From NCBI GenBank assembly GCA_913055615.1, contig CAJXKK010000001.1, positions 62,001-126,000 of the forward strand: 64,000 bases of DNA. The letters are read 5' to 3'. The translations under genes were made by a program, and so were the position numbers. This DNA is from an uncultured Ectothiorhodospiraceae bacterium (GTDB taxonomy: Bacteria; Pseudomonadota; Gammaproteobacteria; XJ16; Halofilaceae). Positions 22,880 to 33,886 of the stretch are shown here, one piece after another. The notes beneath the pieces were generated by a model. That model ran no database searches and was not told the DNA's origin. It saw only the letters and a list, made by a program, of their open reading frames with translations. The first letter of the stretch is position 1. Each line of letters opens with the position of its first letter.

Positions 22880-23325
22880 GAGCTGACTTCCCGCACGGCC
22901 CCCATTAATTCCGCCACACAGGCGACCTCTCCGTCTACGCTTGCCTCGCAATAAAATTTCCAGAGGCCGCGCGAGGAGCGCATGAGTTCGATGTTCAGAT
23001 CGAGGCGATCCCCCGGCTGGACCTTCCGCTTGAAGCGACAATTATCCACGCCGACGAACAGATAGAGCTTGTTGTCCTCCGGCATGACACCCATCGTGCG
23101 GAAAGCGAGCAGACCGGTCGCCTGCGCAAGCGCTTCGATGATAAGGACGCCGGGAAATACCGGATGGGCCGGGAAATGCCCCGGGAAAAAGGGCTCGTTG
23201 TAGCTTACGTTCTTGATCGCCCGGATGCGCTCGCCCAGCTCGCACTCGATCACACGGTCCACCAGCAGAAACGGATAGCGGTGTGGCAGGTACTTGAGCA
23301 CCTCGTGGATATTCATCTCACTCAC
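22876..23325 (-). CDS. fabZ: 3-hydroxyacyl-ACP dehydratase FabZ
   Basis: Hot-dog-fold dehydratase of fatty acid elongation. It competes with LpxA and LpxD for 3-hydroxyacyl-ACP. The 149-residue protein contains [13 protein letters not shown], the catalytic His50 in [12 protein letters not shown] and Glu64 in [12 protein letters not shown]. The start is taken as GTG at 23325 ([10 protein letters not shown]). A GGAGGG Shine-Dalgarno lies 7 nt upstream of that GTG, whereas it is 16 nt from the in-frame ATG at 23316. Family members also carry a short Met-x-x-Met leader. It overlaps lpxD by 8 nt and lpxA by 4 nt. Confidence 0.94.
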   Translation of the reverse strand: MSEMNIHEVLKYLPHRYPFLLVDRVIECELGERIRAIKNVSYNEPFFPGHFPAHPVFPGVLIIEALAQATGLLAFRTMGVMPEDNKLYLFVGVDNCRFKRKVQPGDRLDLNIELMRSSRGLWKFYCEASVDGEVACVAELMGAVREVSS

Positions 23326-24367
23326 GGCGTATCCCTCCGGACTTATGTGCGCTGCTGTCCTTTTCGAGTGCATTGACACGCCGTGCGAGACGGTCAAGCT
23401 GATGGAAACGGGCCGCGTTGCGGCGCCATTCCCGATGGGGTTCGAGCGGAACGCCAGATGACCAGGTGCCGGCCCTTGTAATCGAATTGCGCACCATCGA
23501 CCGCGCGGTGATATGGACATCATCGACGATCTCGAGATGCCCCAGAATGCCCGCCGCCCCACCGATCGTGCAGCGTGCGCCGATTACCGCACTGCCCGCA
23601 ACCCCGACACAACCGGCTATCGCCGTACCGGCACCGATACGGACGTTATGAGCGATCTGGATCTGATTATCGAGGATGACACCGTTAGCGATCACCGTGT
23701 CGTCCGAGGTGCCACGATCGATCGTCGTGTTCGCCCCGATCGCGACATCGTCGCCGATCACGACGCGCCCGATCTGGGGGATTCGCACCCATGCTTCGCC
23801 GTCACGTGCAAAGCCGAATCCATCGCTGCCGATCACCGCACCGGGCTGAATGATACAGCGCGCCCCCAGAATACAGCGATCACCGACCACCGTACGTGCA
23901 CCAATCCGGGTATCCGGGCCGATCCGTACATTCGAACCGATCACACAGGCAGGGCCGATCATCGCACCGCCCTCGATCCGTGCACCGGTCTCGACGATCG
24001 CACCGGTCGCGACATGGGCCTGCTCATCGACGAAAGCATCGGGCGCGACGGTCGCCCCCGTCGCAATGCCCGGCTCGACCGCTGGCAGGGGATGGAGCAG
24101 CTGCGATGCGCGTGCGAAATGCAGATACGGCTCATCGCTCACGATCGACACGCACGGCGCCGCTTCAACATCGTCCGCACAGACAATCACGGCACCGGCC
24201 CTGGTTGCCGCGAGCCGTTCGACGGCCGTTCCCGGGACAAAGAACGTGAGTGCGTCGGGGCCCGCCGACTCGAGCGAAGCCGCCCGCGCCAGCGCGCACG
24301 TACCATCGCCCCTGTACTCGAGACCGAGTCGCTCAGCGAGCTTATGGATCGTCCACGGCACCGTCAC
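23318..24367 (-). CDS. lpxD: UDP-3-O-acylglucosamine N-acyltransferase LpxD
   Basis: Adds the second 3-hydroxyacyl chain at the 2-amino group in lipid A synthesis. The 349 residues show the N-terminal uridine-binding domain (1-100). A long hexapeptide-repeat beta-helix follows (about 100-300), with [11 protein letters not shown] (180-190) and the catalytic His240 in [10 protein letters not shown]. The C-terminal helix contains [24 protein letters not shown]. Six nt separate it from skp upstream, and it overlaps fabZ downstream. Confidence 0.96.
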   Translation of the reverse strand: MTVPWTIHKLAERLGLEYRGDGTCALARAASLESAGPDALTFFVPGTAVERLAATRAGAVIVCADDVEAAPCVSIVSDEPYLHFARASQLLHPLPAVEPGIATGATVAPDAFVDEQAHVATGAIVETGARIEGGAMIGPACVIGSNVRIGPDTRIGARTVVGDRCILGARCIIQPGAVIGSDGFGFARDGEAWVRIPQIGRVVIGDDVAIGANTTIDRGTSDDTVIANGVILDNQIQIAHNVRIGAGTAIAGCVGVAGSAVIGARCTIGGAAGILGHLEIVDDVHITARSMVRNSITRAGTWSSGVPLEPHREWRRNAARFHQLDRLARRVNALEKDSSAHKSGGIRRE

Positions 24368-24373
24368 GGGCCT

Positions 24374-24892
24374 TTACTGGGAATTACCGTCGTAGTCCGC
24401 TTCCATCCGCTCGAGGACGCGCTCGGTGAGATTCACCGCATCACTCGCGTACAACGCGCCCTGGCCGACCACGAGATCGTATCCCTCTTCCTCGGCCAGT
24501 GCCTCGACCGCCTCCATCACCGACTGGCGCACGCCCTTGAATGCCTTGTTGCGCTCGATGTTGAGGTCCTCACGAAAGCCCTCCTGCATACGCTGAATCT
24601 CGCGTTTCATCTGGTTCAGACGATCCTCGGCCTCGGCCCTTTCCTCTTCCGACATCACGAGGCCGTCTTTCTGCAGCTCCTCCTGCAGTTGCTGGAATTC
24701 CTGCTGTTTCTGCTGGAGTTGCTGCTGCTTCGGGCCGAACTCCGTCTCGAGTTCGCTGCTCGCCGCCTTGGCCTGGGGGGAGTTGTCGATCAGATACGGC
24801 ACATCGACATAGCCGATCTTCGACTCGGCCAGGGCGAAGCCAGGCAACGTCATCGCCGCCATCAACAGCAGACAGGTTACAATTTTGCGCAC
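24374..24892 (-). CDS. skp: periplasmic chaperone Skp/OmpH
   Basis: Trimeric periplasmic holdase that carries unfolded outer-membrane proteins to the Bam complex. The 172-residue precursor has a signal peptide (MRKIVTCLLLMAAMTLPGFALA, about 1-22), then SKIGYVDVPYLIDNSPQAKAASSELE. A long Gln/Glu-rich coiled coil follows (about 50-110) that forms the tentacles, with a C-terminal VMEAVEALAEEEGYDLVVGQGALYAS strand region. It lies between bamA and lpxD, the conserved position, with a 40-nt gap after bamA. Confidence 0.94.
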   Translation of the reverse strand: MRKIVTCLLLMAAMTLPGFALAESKIGYVDVPYLIDNSPQAKAASSELETEFGPKQQQLQQKQQEFQQLQEELQKDGLVMSEEERAEAEDRLNQMKREIQRMQEGFREDLNIERNKAFKGVRQSVMEAVEALAEEEGYDLVVGQGALYASDAVNLTERVLERMEADYDGNSQ

Positions 24893-24932
24893 GGCTCAAC
24901 TCCGCGTGGTTGTCCGATTCCACGAATCGGTC

Positions 24933-27242
24933 TCAGAAAAGGGTACCGATCGTAAACTGAAAACGCTCGGTATCGTCGCCGGGCTCATCGATAATGGGTT
25001 CGGCCAGACTGATCGAAAGCGGGCCGACGGGGGATCGCCAATTAAACGCGACGCCGGCCGAGGCTCGCAGGCTACCGGTCTCAAAGTCCCGCGGATCCTC
25101 GAAGACGTTACCGAAATCCACGAAGGTGCTCAAGCGCGTCTGGCCGGACTCCTCGATGAACGGCGGCGGGAACACGAGCTCGAAGGAACCGGTGGCGACA
25201 AAATCGCCGCCCTTCGGGTCCCGATCGGACGCCTCCTCAAACGTATAGCGGGGTCCGAGGCTGTTGCCGGCAAAACCGCGCACGGAGCGGATACCGCCCG
25301 CGAAATAGCGCCGGTAGAAAGGCAGATCCTCATCGTCGCCGTACCCGGCACCATATCCCAGCCGGGCGCTGGTGGACAGCACCAGATCTTCGGTTACCGG
25401 CAGATAGTTCTCGAAACGGTATCCGAGCTTGTAATATTCGACATCGCTGCCAGGCAAGGCCATATCGAGCGACAGGCTTTGCAGGGTACCGCGTTCCGCG
25501 AAAATCGTGCGATTCCGCGAGTCACGTGTGTAGCCCACGCTGCCATTGAGCCCGGCGAACTCGTTGCCGCGTTCATCGATGAAATCCTCGATCGGCTGCG
25601 GCGTCGAGTCCGTCGTGCGGATACGGATTCCGTCAAAACCAAGGCCATACCGTAACGTGTCGAATTCTGACAGTGGCACACCAAAGCGGAACCCGATATC
25701 GGCGGAATCCGAGAAGTAGTCCGTCGTATTCAGGATGTCGTTCGGGTCACTTTCTCTATAAATGAAACGCAGCGTCCGGCTGACGCCCCAATCCGTGTAA
25801 TAAGGGTCGGTGTACCGGATCGACACGGTACGGTCAATCTCGGTTGTATCGATATTCACGTCCAGGTCCTGGCCGGTACCCAGCACGTTGCGCTCGCTGA
25901 CGCCGATATTCAGGCCGAGTCCAGTGCCACTCGAGAAGCCGGCCCCCAATTGGAGCGAACCGGTCTGGCGCTCCGTAATCTGATAATTGACGTCCACTTT
26001 GCCGCTCTCGCCCGGCACCGGCCGCGTATCCATTTCGACACGCTCGACCGAATCGAGCCGCTGCAGGCGTACGCGCGAACGATCCAGATCAGCAGGCGAG
26101 TACAGCCCACCTTCCATCTGCCGCAGTTCACGCCGGTAGACGCGGTCCTCGGTGGTGGTATGGCCACTGAATGTCACCCGCCTCACGTACACCCGATTGC
26201 CGGGATCCACGAAGAATTCGAGATCGACCTTCTGTTCTGCCTCATCGATACTGGGTGATACGTTCACATTCGCGAACGCATAACCCGCCTGCGCCAGGCG
26301 ATCGGATATGGCCGTACGACTGGCCGTAAGAGATTTACGTGAGAACAGGTCGCCATCTCCGAGTTCAACCTGCTCAAGCAGTTCCTCCTCATCCACCGGA
26401 AGATCGCCCGAGACCGACACGTCACGAACCGTGTATTTCTCGCCCTCCTCCACGTTGATCGTGATATAGATATCTTTCTTGTCAGGGGTGATCGTCACCT
26501 GGCTCGAGGTGACCGAGAACCGGATGTACCCGCGATCCAGATAATACGAACGGATCGCCTCCAGATCACCCTCGAGTTTGGCCCGCGAGTATTCATCCGC
26601 CGAGGAAAGGAGTGCCCAGGCGCTCGGAATACCCGATTCCATCTCGTCCTTGAGGGTCTCGTCACTGAAAACATCATTGCCGAGAATCCGGATCTGGCGG
26701 ATCTTCGCGACCCGCCCCTCTCTCAGGTTCACGTCGACCGCGACCCGATTGCGTTCCAGCTCGCGAACCTCCGTGGACATCTGCATGCCATACTTGCCCT
26801 GGCTGTACAGGACGCGCTGCAGTTCCTGTTCGGTGCGGTCGAGCATCGCGCGCTCGAAGATCCGTCCCGGCGCCAGGCCGATATCCGCCAGCGACTCGCG
26901 AAGCTGTTCCTCCTCCATGCTGTAGTCGCCTTCGATATTCAGCTCACCGATGGCGGGCCTCTCGGTGACGTCGACCACGAGCACCTGCCCATCGCGTGCA
27001 ATGCGCACATCCTCGAACAGCCCGGTGTCATACAGGGCACGGACCGCGCGCCCGGTATCGTCCGGTCCGAACGTCTCGCCGGTGCGCACCGGCAGATAGT
27101 TCAGAATCGTACCGTCCTCGATCCGTTCTGCGCTGCGGATCTCGATGTCCTCGACCACGAACGGTTCAAAGGCATGGACCGGGGTGGCGACGGCAATAGT
27201 AAGCACGAGCGCAACCAGCGCGCCGATCATTGATAAACGCAT
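24933..27242 (-). CDS. bamA: outer membrane protein assembly factor BamA
   Basis: Essential Omp85-family insertase of beta-barrel outer-membrane proteins. The 769 residues have a signal peptide (about 1-24, ending in VHA before FEPFVVEDIEI) and five POTRA repeats (about 25-420). The 16-strand barrel contains the lid-loop motif SVRGFAGNSLGP and ends in Phe (FTIGTLF), the expected outer-membrane C-terminal signal. It lies 4 nt after rseP and before skp. Confidence 0.97.
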   Translation of the reverse strand: MRLSMIGALVALVLTIAVATPVHAFEPFVVEDIEIRSAERIEDGTILNYLPVRTGETFGPDDTGRAVRALYDTGLFEDVRIARDGQVLVVDVTERPAIGELNIEGDYSMEEEQLRESLADIGLAPGRIFERAMLDRTEQELQRVLYSQGKYGMQMSTEVRELERNRVAVDVNLREGRVAKIRQIRILGNDVFSDETLKDEMESGIPSAWALLSSADEYSRAKLEGDLEAIRSYYLDRGYIRFSVTSSQVTITPDKKDIYITINVEEGEKYTVRDVSVSGDLPVDEEELLEQVELGDGDLFSRKSLTASRTAISDRLAQAGYAFANVNVSPSIDEAEQKVDLEFFVDPGNRVYVRRVTFSGHTTTEDRVYRRELRQMEGGLYSPADLDRSRVRLQRLDSVERVEMDTRPVPGESGKVDVNYQITERQTGSLQLGAGFSSGTGLGLNIGVSERNVLGTGQDLDVNIDTTEIDRTVSIRYTDPYYTDWGVSRTLRFIYRESDPNDILNTTDYFSDSADIGFRFGVPLSEFDTLRYGLGFDGIRIRTTDSTPQPIEDFIDERGNEFAGLNGSVGYTRDSRNRTIFAERGTLQSLSLDMALPGSDVEYYKLGYRFENYLPVTEDLVLSTSARLGYGAGYGDDEDLPFYRRYFAGGIRSVRGFAGNSLGPRYTFEEASDRDPKGGDFVATGSFELVFPPPFIEESGQTRLSTFVDFGNVFEDPRDFETGSLRASAGVAFNWRSPVGPLSISLAEPIIDEPGDDTERFQFTIGTLF

Positions 27243-27246
27243 CGAA

Positions 27247-28620
27247 TCAGTGCACCAGGCGGACGAAATCGTTGTAAAGCGCCAGCGACATCAAAGCGAA
27301 CAACAGGACCAGACCGACCTGTTGCCCCATAACCTGCACGCGTTCCGATACCGGCGAGCCCTTGATCGCCTCCACCGCGTAATACAGCAGATGCCCGCCG
27401 TCGAGTACGGGGATAGGCAGAAGATTCAGCAGTCCAATGCTCACGCTGATGAGGGCCAGAAATCCGAGGAAGGTCGCCAGGCCGACCTGCGCGGATTGGC
27501 CGGCGTACTGGGCGATGGACACCGGCCCGCTGATATTGGAAAGCGCCGCCGAGCCGGTTACGAGGCCCGCGAGAACACGCACGGTCAGGGTCGTCATATC
27601 CCACGTCTTGGCCGTGCCCTGGATGACCGATTCGATTGGCCCGTAACGCACCGTCGTGTACATGCGCTCGCGCTGTTCGGCGCTCAGTCGCGGCCCCTCG
27701 GCCCCGATCCTTCCCATGGTGCGGCCGCCCGCCTCCACGGCGGCCGGGGTGACCTCCAGCTCGACGCTTTCGCCAGTGCGCTCAACCACCAGCGGGATCG
27801 CCTCACCGGGGCGATCCTGGACGTGGCTCACCCATTCGGACCAGGTCCGGATCCGCGCGTCGCCGGCGCGCACGACCACGTCGCCTGCCTGAAGGCCGGC
27901 CGCGGCCGCGGCCGAATCATCGATAACACCGGTGATCCGCGGCGGCATATCGGGCAGCCATGGCTGGAAACCGAGTTCGCGGACCGGATCGACACCGTCC
28001 TCGCGCAGGGATACGCCGGAGATATCGAGCCGGCGCTCCGTCTCGTAGCCGGCGGCGCCGCGCACGGTCACGGGGATATGACTGCGACCGCCCTCGAGAC
28101 CGCGATCAAGGAGCGTCAGGCGCGCCTCCGACCAGCTCGGCGCTTCGACTCCGTCAACGGCGAGTATCCGGTCACCGCGCTCAAAACCGGCCTCCGCGGC
28201 AGGCGAATCGGCGGCCACATCCCCCATGCGCGGCACGACGCCCTGGATACCGATCATGAACATCACCGTGTAGGCGACCGCGGCGAGAACGATATTCACC
28301 GCGGGACCGGCGGCGACGATCGCGGCACGGCGACCGACGCTCTGGCGATTGAAGGCGCGATGCACCTCGCTGGCATCGACCTCGCCTTCGCGTTCGTCGA
28401 GCATCTTCACGTAACCGCCCAGCGGGATCGCGGCGACGACCCATTCGGTGCGGTCGACGCCGTAGGCGCCCTTCCACAGGGGCCGCCCGAAACCCACCGA
28501 GAACCGCAGTACGCGAACACCGCACCAGCGGGCCACCCGGTAGTGACCGTATTCGTGCACGGTGACCAGCACGCCGATGGCGACGATGAACGCAGCGATG
28601 CTGAACAGGATCTGGATCAT
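27247..28620 (-). CDS. rseP: site-2 intramembrane protease RseP
   Basis: Zinc metalloprotease that makes the second cut in the anti-sigma factor RseA and clears signal-peptide remnants. The 457 residues include HEYGH (22-26) in the first transmembrane helix, two periplasmic PDZ domains (about 105-300), and the C-terminal [18 protein letters not shown] motif with the third zinc ligand Asp. The start at 28620 ([11 protein letters not shown]) forms an ATGA overlap with the dxr stop. An ATG nine bases further upstream is possible. Its substrate RseA is encoded at 49254-49859 in this window. Confidence 0.95.
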   Translation of the reverse strand: MIQILFSIAAFIVAIGVLVTVHEYGHYRVARWCGVRVLRFSVGFGRPLWKGAYGVDRTEWVVAAIPLGGYVKMLDEREGEVDASEVHRAFNRQSVGRRAAIVAAGPAVNIVLAAVAYTVMFMIGIQGVVPRMGDVAADSPAAEAGFERGDRILAVDGVEAPSWSEARLTLLDRGLEGGRSHIPVTVRGAAGYETERRLDISGVSLREDGVDPVRELGFQPWLPDMPPRITGVIDDSAAAAAGLQAGDVVVRAGDARIRTWSEWVSHVQDRPGEAIPLVVERTGESVELEVTPAAVEAGGRTMGRIGAEGPRLSAEQRERMYTTVRYGPIESVIQGTAKTWDMTTLTVRVLAGLVTGSAALSNISGPVSIAQYAGQSAQVGLATFLGFLALISVSIGLLNLLPIPVLDGGHLLYYAVEAIKGSPVSERVQVMGQQVGLVLLFALMSLALYNDFVRLVH

Positions 28621-29837
28621 TGGGTACACATCTCCGCCATGCGGTCGGCGTGGATCGTCGCCCGCTCCCGCGCCGCCCGATCCGCGGCCAGGATGCCCGC
28701 CAGCGAGTCCGCATCGCCGTCGGCGGCCGCCTCACCCAGCGTCGCCTCAATCACGCCCGCGATCGCGGGGAATGCCAGCCGCTGCTGCAGAAAACGCTCG
28801 ACCGCGACTTCGTTGGCGGCATTCATGACGGCGCCCGCGATACCGCCGGCGCGCGCGGCCGCCAACGCGACCCGCAGCGCCGGGAAACGCCCCGTATCCG
28901 GCGGTTCGAATTCCAGGCCCGCCAGCGCCGTAAGTTCCAGTGCCGGCACGCCGGCATCGACCCGCTGCGGCCACGCCAGCGCGTGCGCGATCGGTGTGCG
29001 CATGTCCGCGTGTCCCATCTCGGCCAGCACGGAACCGTCTACGTAACGCACCAGCGAATGGACGATACTCTGGGGGTGGACCACCACCTCGATCTTTTCC
29101 GCCGGGGCATCGAAGAGCCAGCAGGCCTCGATTACCTCCAGTCCCTTGTTCATCATCGTGGCGGAATCGACCGAGATCTTTCGACCCATGGCCCAATTCG
29201 GATGGGCACAGGCCTCGTCCGGGGTGACGCCCGTGAGCGTCTCCGGGCCACGGCGCAGAAACGGCCCGCCGGAAGCCGTCAACAGGATACGCTCCACCCC
29301 GGCACCGTCCAGCCCCGCGGCCCGTTCGGGCGGCAGACACTGGAAGACGGCATTGTGCTCGCTGTCGATCGGCAGCAATGTTGCACCCGATTCGGCAGCC
29401 GCCCGCATGACGAGTCCACCGGCCATCACCAGCGGTTCCTTGTTCGCCAGCAGCACGCGCTTGCCTGCGCGGACCGCGGCGAGCGTCGAGACCAGCCCGG
29501 CCGCACCGACGATCGCGGCCATAACGGTATCGACCTCCGGTGCCCGCGCGATCGCCTCCAGTCCGTCAGGCCCCGCCAGCACCCGTGTCGCCAGGCCGCG
29601 CTCGCGCACGCGCCGCTCCAGTTCGAGGGCCGCGTCGGGATCAGCCATCACTGCGTAGACCGGTTCGAGCGCCACGACCTGTTCCCACAGGGCGTCCAAC
29701 TGGCGATGCGCGCTCAGCGCGACAACACGGAAACGCGCGGGATGGCGCGCGATGACGTCGAGCGTGCTGAGGCCGATCGAGCCCGTCGCGCCCAGGACCG
29801 CGACGCCGTTCAGGCCGCTGTCATCGGCACCGGTCAC
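28617..29837 (-). CDS. dxr: 1-deoxy-D-xylulose 5-phosphate reductoisomerase Dxr
   Basis: Second MEP-pathway step, converting deoxyxylulose 5-phosphate to methylerythritol 4-phosphate with NADPH. With the GTG start at 29837 the protein has 406 residues. It has GATGSIG (16-22, NADPH loop), [16 protein letters not shown], the metal and substrate loop [20 protein letters not shown], and [27 protein letters not shown]. This GTG forms a GTGA overlap with the cdsA stop, like other junctions here. An in-frame ATG at 29861 is the alternative. IspD and IspF at the start of the window act after Dxr. Confidence 0.95.
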   Translation of the reverse strand: MTGADDSGLNGVAVLGATGSIGLSTLDVIARHPARFRVVALSAHRQLDALWEQVVALEPVYAVMADPDAALELERRVRERGLATRVLAGPDGLEAIARAPEVDTVMAAIVGAAGLVSTLAAVRAGKRVLLANKEPLVMAGGLVMRAAAESGATLLPIDSEHNAVFQCLPPERAAGLDGAGVERILLTASGGPFLRRGPETLTGVTPDEACAHPNWAMGRKISVDSATMMNKGLEVIEACWLFDAPAEKIEVVVHPQSIVHSLVRYVDGSVLAEMGHADMRTPIAHALAWPQRVDAGVPALELTALAGLEFEPPDTGRFPALRVALAAARAGGIAGAVMNAANEVAVERFLQQRLAFPAIAGVIEATLGEAAADGDADSLAGILAADRAARERATIHADRMAEMCTQ

Positions 29838-30664
29838 GCGAGAAACCCCGAATCGGCCCATGCGAAACCGACCACCAGCACCGGAGCGGCCGCGATCAAG
29901 CTGTCGACCCGGTCGAGCAGACCACCGTGCCCGGGGAGAATCCTGCCACTGTCTTTCACGCCGGCCTCCCGTTTCAGTACGCTCTCCAGCAGATCGCCGG
30001 CCACCGATAACAGTCCGGCGGCGACCGCGACCACCATCCACGCCAGCCACGCATCATAGGGCACGCCGAACACCCCGAGACCGGCAATCGCATACAGCAC
30101 GACCGCCGCAACCCCGCCGACCACCCCTTCACGCGTCTTGCCCGCGCTCACGCGCGGCGCGAGTTTATGACGCCCCCACGCTCGGCCGGCGAAATAGGCG
30201 CCGATATCCGCGACCCATACGATCCCGATCGCATACAGAAGAAACGCGCGGCCCACCCAGTCCGCGCGCTCGGCCAGCATCGCGATCGCCAGCGCCAGCG
30301 GTGGCAGAACCAAAAGGCCGATCGCCAACCAGCCCCAGCGTACACCCGCGGCCGCTACGCGCGGACCGCCCCCGCTCAACAACCAGCCGGCGACACCGAT
30401 CCAGAACGTGCATGCGAGCGCGAGCCAGACCATCGTCACGGGCGCACCAACTCGCCATATCGCGAGGGCCAGTGCGCCCACGGCGGCCAGGAACCCGATC
30501 CGCAGCCACCAGTCGCGACACGAAGACAGTCGCGCCCACTCCCAGGCGGCGCACAGCATGACGAGACCACCCGCGCCCGCCATCCCGAGCGGCGAGAGGA
30601 AAAAGATACCGCCGATAACGACAATGGCGCCGACCAGCGCCGTGGCGATGCGCAGTCTAAGCAT
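29834..30664 (-). CDS. cdsA: phosphatidate cytidylyltransferase CdsA
   Basis: Integral membrane enzyme making CDP-diacylglycerol from phosphatidate and CTP, the branch point for all phospholipids. The 276 residues start [22 protein letters not shown] and contain about seven hydrophobic helices. The C-terminal signature runs through [37 protein letters not shown], with its acidic metal-binding residues. It overlaps uppS by 8 nt and dxr by 4 nt. A longer upstream reading has no family support. Confidence 0.94.
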   Translation of the reverse strand: MLRLRIATALVGAIVVIGGIFFLSPLGMAGAGGLVMLCAAWEWARLSSCRDWWLRIGFLAAVGALALAIWRVGAPVTMVWLALACTFWIGVAGWLLSGGGPRVAAAGVRWGWLAIGLLVLPPLALAIAMLAERADWVGRAFLLYAIGIVWVADIGAYFAGRAWGRHKLAPRVSAGKTREGVVGGVAAVVLYAIAGLGVFGVPYDAWLAWMVVAVAAGLLSVAGDLLESVLKREAGVKDSGRILPGHGGLLDRVDSLIAAAPVLVVGFAWADSGFLA

Positions 30665-31394
30665 GTCGCTGGCGTTCGATCTGCTCGGTGGTACGCCCGA
30701 ACCGCCGCTGGCGCCCGCGGTAACAGGCGATCGCCTCGTCGAGCACGGCGGGATCAAAGTCGGGCCAGAGCGTATCCGTAAACCACAGTTCAGTATACGC
30801 AAGGTGCCAGAGCAGGTAGTTGCTGATGCGCCGCTCGCCGCCGGTGCGGATGAACAGATCCGGCTCCGGCAGGTCCGACAGGCTGATATATGCGGCCAGG
30901 GTGCGCGCATCGACCTGGTCGGGGCGTATCCGCCCCGCGGCAACCTCCTCGGCGATTCGACGGGCTGCCTGCGCGATATCCTGGCGTCCCCCGTAGTTGG
31001 CCGCGATATTCACGGTGAGATTGGCGTTGCCGGCGGTTTTTTCCTCCGCACGCCCGATCTCGGTCTGCAGCGAACGGCCGAGTCCGGCGCGGTCGCCGAT
31101 GAAGCTTACGCGGATGCCGTTTTCGTGCAACCGCCCGATCTCGTCACGCAGCGTGCGCAGGAACAACTCCATCAGGATACGCACTTCCGACTCCGGCCGC
31201 CGCCAGTTCTCGCTCGAGAACGCGAACAGCGTAAGCGCCGTCGTGCCGCGTCGCGCGCAGGCCTCGATGATCGCCTGGGTGGCACGCACGCCGGCCTTGT
31301 GACCTTCCGTTCTCGGCGCGAAACGGCGCCGCGCCCAGCGCCCGTTGCCGTCCATGATGATCGCGATGTGTGCGGGGTCGCTGCCCTCAGTCAT
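30657..31394 (-). CDS. uppS: undecaprenyl diphosphate synthase UppS
   Basis: Cis-prenyltransferase that makes the C55 carrier for peptidoglycan and O-antigen. The 245 residues include HIAIIMDGNGRWA (catalytic Asp15), GHKAGV, LTLFAFSSENWRRP, NIAANYGGRQDI and the C-terminal PEPDLFIRTGGERRISNYLLWHLAYTELWF motif. It follows frr after 84 nt and overlaps cdsA. Confidence 0.97.
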   Translation of the reverse strand: MTEGSDPAHIAIIMDGNGRWARRRFAPRTEGHKAGVRATQAIIEACARRGTTALTLFAFSSENWRRPESEVRILMELFLRTLRDEIGRLHENGIRVSFIGDRAGLGRSLQTEIGRAEEKTAGNANLTVNIAANYGGRQDIAQAARRIAEEVAAGRIRPDQVDARTLAAYISLSDLPEPDLFIRTGGERRISNYLLWHLAYTELWFTDTLWPDFDPAVLDEAIACYRGRQRRFGRTTEQIERQRHA

Positions 31395-31478
31395 AAATCG
31401 CTCCGGGAACGCTGCCCCCTGCCGGCGCCCATCGATCCGCCATCCCCCGGCCGTACCCTGGGGTACGGGGCGGACGGA

Positions 31479-32036
31479 TCACACCTCCATGAGGTCGTTT
31501 TCCTTGCGCTCCAGCATGGCATCGACCTCGGCGATCGACTCGTCCGTGATCTTCTGGATCGCCTGCTCGGCCGCACGCTCCTCGTCCTCGCTGATCTCCT
31601 TTTCCTTCTGCAGCGTCTTAAGGTCCCCGTTGACGTCGCGACGGATGTTGCGGATCGCGATGCGGGCGTTCTCCGCCTCCTGACGAACAACCTTCACCAG
31701 ATCGCGTCGGCGCTCTTCGGTCAGCGGCGGCATCGGCAGGCGGATCACGGTCCCGGCGGTGTTCGGATTCAGGCCGAGGCCCGAATTCATGATCGCCTTC
31801 TCGATCTTCGACACCATCGTTTTCTCGAACGGCTGCACGGCCAGCGTACGCGAGTCCTCGACATGCACATTGGCCGCCTGGTTGATTGGCACCTCGGCCC
31901 CGTAATAGTCCACCGTTACATGATCCAGCAGACCACTGTGCGCACGCCCGGTCCGCACGGCCGCGAACTCGTTCTGTAGGGCCGAGAGACTCTTCTTCAT
32001 GCGCTGACGCGCATCCTTTTTGAGATCCTCGATCAT
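31479..32036 (-). CDS. frr: ribosome recycling factor
   Basis: Splits post-termination ribosomes together with EF-G. The 185-residue protein is the standard length. It starts [38 protein letters not shown] and contains [38 protein letters not shown] and a C-terminal helical arm. It overlaps pyrH by an ATGA, keeping the conserved pyrH-frr coupling. Confidence 0.97.
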   Translation of the reverse strand: MIEDLKKDARQRMKKSLSALQNEFAAVRTGRAHSGLLDHVTVDYYGAEVPINQAANVHVEDSRTLAVQPFEKTMVSKIEKAIMNSGLGLNPNTAGTVIRLPMPPLTEERRRDLVKVVRQEAENARIAIRNIRRDVNGDLKTLQKEKEISEDEERAAEQAIQKITDESIAEVDAMLERKENDLMEV

Positions 32037-32764
32037 GGTTCGCCTCGCTCGACGATGGTACCGACCTTCTCGCCCTGGATGAGGCGGATCAGATCGCCAT
32101 CGTTGTTGAGATTGAATACCTGCAGCGGGATGTGATTATCCCGGCACATCACGATCGCCGTGGCGTCCATGACACCGAGATTTTTTGTGAACACCTGATC
32201 ATAAGTGACCCGTTCATAGCGCTGTGCCTCGGGATTATTCACCGGGTCGTCGTCGAATACGCCATTGACCTTCGTGCCCTTGATCATGATGTCCGCACCG
32301 ATCTCGATCGCGCGGAGGCTCGCGGCGGAATCGGTGGTGAAGAAGGGATTGCCGGTACCGGCGGCGAAGATGACGACGCGGCCTTTCTCGAGGTGGCGTA
32401 CCGCACGCCGGCGGATGTAATCCTCGCAGACCTCGTTGATCTTGAGCGCCGACATCACGCGGCAGAATACGCCGAGCTTCTCGAGCGAATCCTGCATGGC
32501 CAGCGCGTTGATTACGGTACCAAGCATACCGATGTGATCGGCGGTCACCCGATCCATACCGGCCTCGGCGAGACCGGCACCACGGAAGATGTTGCCGCCG
32601 CCGATGACCACGGCGACCTCGACCCCCATCGCGCTGATATCGCGCAGTTCCCGCGCGATGCGCGAGAGGATGACCGGGTCGACGCCATACTGCTGATCGC
32701 CGAGGAGCGCCTCGCCGCTGAGTTTCAGCAGCACGCGTTTGTGGACGGGTCCCTGATCGGTCAT
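32033..32764 (-). CDS. pyrH: UMP kinase PyrH
   Basis: Phosphorylates UMP to UDP. It feeds PyrG (CTP) and the UDP-sugars of the lipid A genes. The 243 residues start [22 protein letters not shown] and contain [44 protein letters not shown] and the [12 protein letters not shown] loop. The start was placed at 32764 rather than at an ATG 12 nt upstream, because MTDQ fits the family leader. A 171-nt gap with a perfect palindrome separates it from tsf. Confidence 0.96.
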   Translation of the reverse strand: MTDQGPVHKRVLLKLSGEALLGDQQYGVDPVILSRIARELRDISAMGVEVAVVIGGGNIFRGAGLAEAGMDRVTADHIGMLGTVINALAMQDSLEKLGVFCRVMSALKINEVCEDYIRRRAVRHLEKGRVVIFAAGTGNPFFTTDSAASLRAIEIGADIMIKGTKVNGVFDDDPVNNPEAQRYERVTYDQVFTKNLGVMDATAIVMCRDNHIPLQVFNLNNDGDLIRLIQGEKVGTIVERGEP

Positions 32765-32867
32765 CGGGTTATACAACCTCCGCGCCCTGAGGCCCCCGGG
32801 CGGGGCCCACTATTGTAGCCGAAGCCCGCCGTGCGGGCGCAGGCACCGGTACCGGATTGCGGCCGCC

Positions 32868-32894
32868 GGGGTGCCGTGCCCGGCACGGCACCCC
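32868..32894. repeat. 27-nt perfect palindrome between tsf and pyrH
   Basis: Arms of 13 nt (GGGGTGCCGTGCC at 32868-32880 and its exact complement at 32882-32894) flank a single C. In the minus-strand transcript this gives a very stable stem about 40 nt after the tsf stop, with no T-run. It therefore looks like an attenuating or RNA-stabilising hairpin, or a pause site, rather than a classical terminator. It may set the ratio of EF-Ts to UMP kinase expression. Confidence 0.7.
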
Positions 32895-32935
32895 GAGAGG
32901 CGGGCCGGTCCCCGCCACGACGACCAGGGCCCGGA

Positions 32936-33820
32936 TCAGGCGCCCTTGGCCTGGGCCATGACCTCGTCGGCGAAGTTCTCCTCCTTCTTCTCCTTGCCCT
33001 CACCGACTTCGAAGCGGCGGAAGTAGAACACATCGGCGTCGTTGGCCTTGAGCATTTCCTCGACCGTCTGGTCCGGGTCTTTCACGAACGGCTGCCCCAG
33101 CAGCGTGATCTCGGAAAGGTGCTTGCGGAGCCGGCCGTCGACCATTTTCTGAATAATCTCTTCCGGCTTGCCGCTGTCGCGCGCCTGCTCCTCGAGGAAC
33201 TGGCGCTCCTTCTCGAGCTCGGCCTGGGGGATGTCATCGGCGCGCGTCGCGGCCGGATTGTTCGCGGCAACGTGCATGGCGACATCCTTGCCGACCTGCC
33301 CGGGACCAGTATAGTCGACGAGCACGCCGATCCGGTTGCCGTGCAGATAGCTGGCCAGCTGGCCGCCGGCGGATTCCCGCCGCTCGAAACGGCGGACCTC
33401 GAGATTCTCGCCGATCTTCGCGACCAGCTCCTTGGTCGCCGTGGCGATATCGCGGTCATCGCCGTCGCCGACGGTCAGGCCGGAGAGTTCGGCGACGTCC
33501 GCCGGATTCGAGTCCAGCACACGCTCGGCCACACGGGCGGCGAACCGCTGGAACTCCTCGTTCTTGGCGACGAAGTCGGTCTCGCTGTTGATCTCGACCA
33601 TCACGCCGGTGCGGCCATCTTCGGCGATCCGCGTGACGATGATGCCCTCGGCGGCGACCCGGCCGGATTTCTTGTCGGCCTTGGCAAGACCGGCCTTGCG
33701 CATGGCCTCGATGGCGCCTTCCATATCGCCCTCGGCCTCCTTCAGCGCCTTTTTGCATTCCATCATGCCCGCACCGGTCCGGGTGCGGAGTTCCTTGACC
33801 ATCGCGGCGGTGATTTCCAT
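32936..33820 (-). CDS. tsf: translation elongation factor Ts
   Basis: Guanine-nucleotide exchange factor for EF-Tu. The 294 residues begin [44 protein letters not shown] (UBA-like N domain with the [12 protein letters not shown] signature). The EF-Tu-contacting [14 protein letters not shown] is at about residues 77-90, and two core subdomains follow. The C terminus is Lys/Glu-rich. It follows rpsB after a 66-nt spacer containing a hairpin. Confidence 0.97.
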   Translation of the reverse strand: MEITAAMVKELRTRTGAGMMECKKALKEAEGDMEGAIEAMRKAGLAKADKKSGRVAAEGIIVTRIAEDGRTGVMVEINSETDFVAKNEEFQRFAARVAERVLDSNPADVAELSGLTVGDGDDRDIATATKELVAKIGENLEVRRFERRESAGGQLASYLHGNRIGVLVDYTGPGQVGKDVAMHVAANNPAATRADDIPQAELEKERQFLEEQARDSGKPEEIIQKMVDGRLRKHLSEITLLGQPFVKDPDQTVEEMLKANDADVFYFRRFEVGEGKEKKEENFADEVMAQAKGA

Positions 33821-33850
33821 CGCGGGGTTACCCCATTTTGTCTGGCGGTG

Positions 33851-33874
33851 GGCCGGGCCCGAGCGGACCCGGCC
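33851..33874 (-). promoter_or_regulatory. hairpin in the rpsB-tsf spacer
   Basis: In the minus-strand transcript, GGCCGGGTCC pairs with GGGCCCGGCC across a 4-nt loop, with one weak pair. It lies 13 nt after the rpsB stop and about 30 nt before the tsf start. No T-run follows. The rpsB-tsf spacer of E. coli also carries a hairpin that partly terminates transcription. The same role is inferred here. Confidence 0.5.
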
Positions 33875-33886
33875 GCGGGAGTGGAT

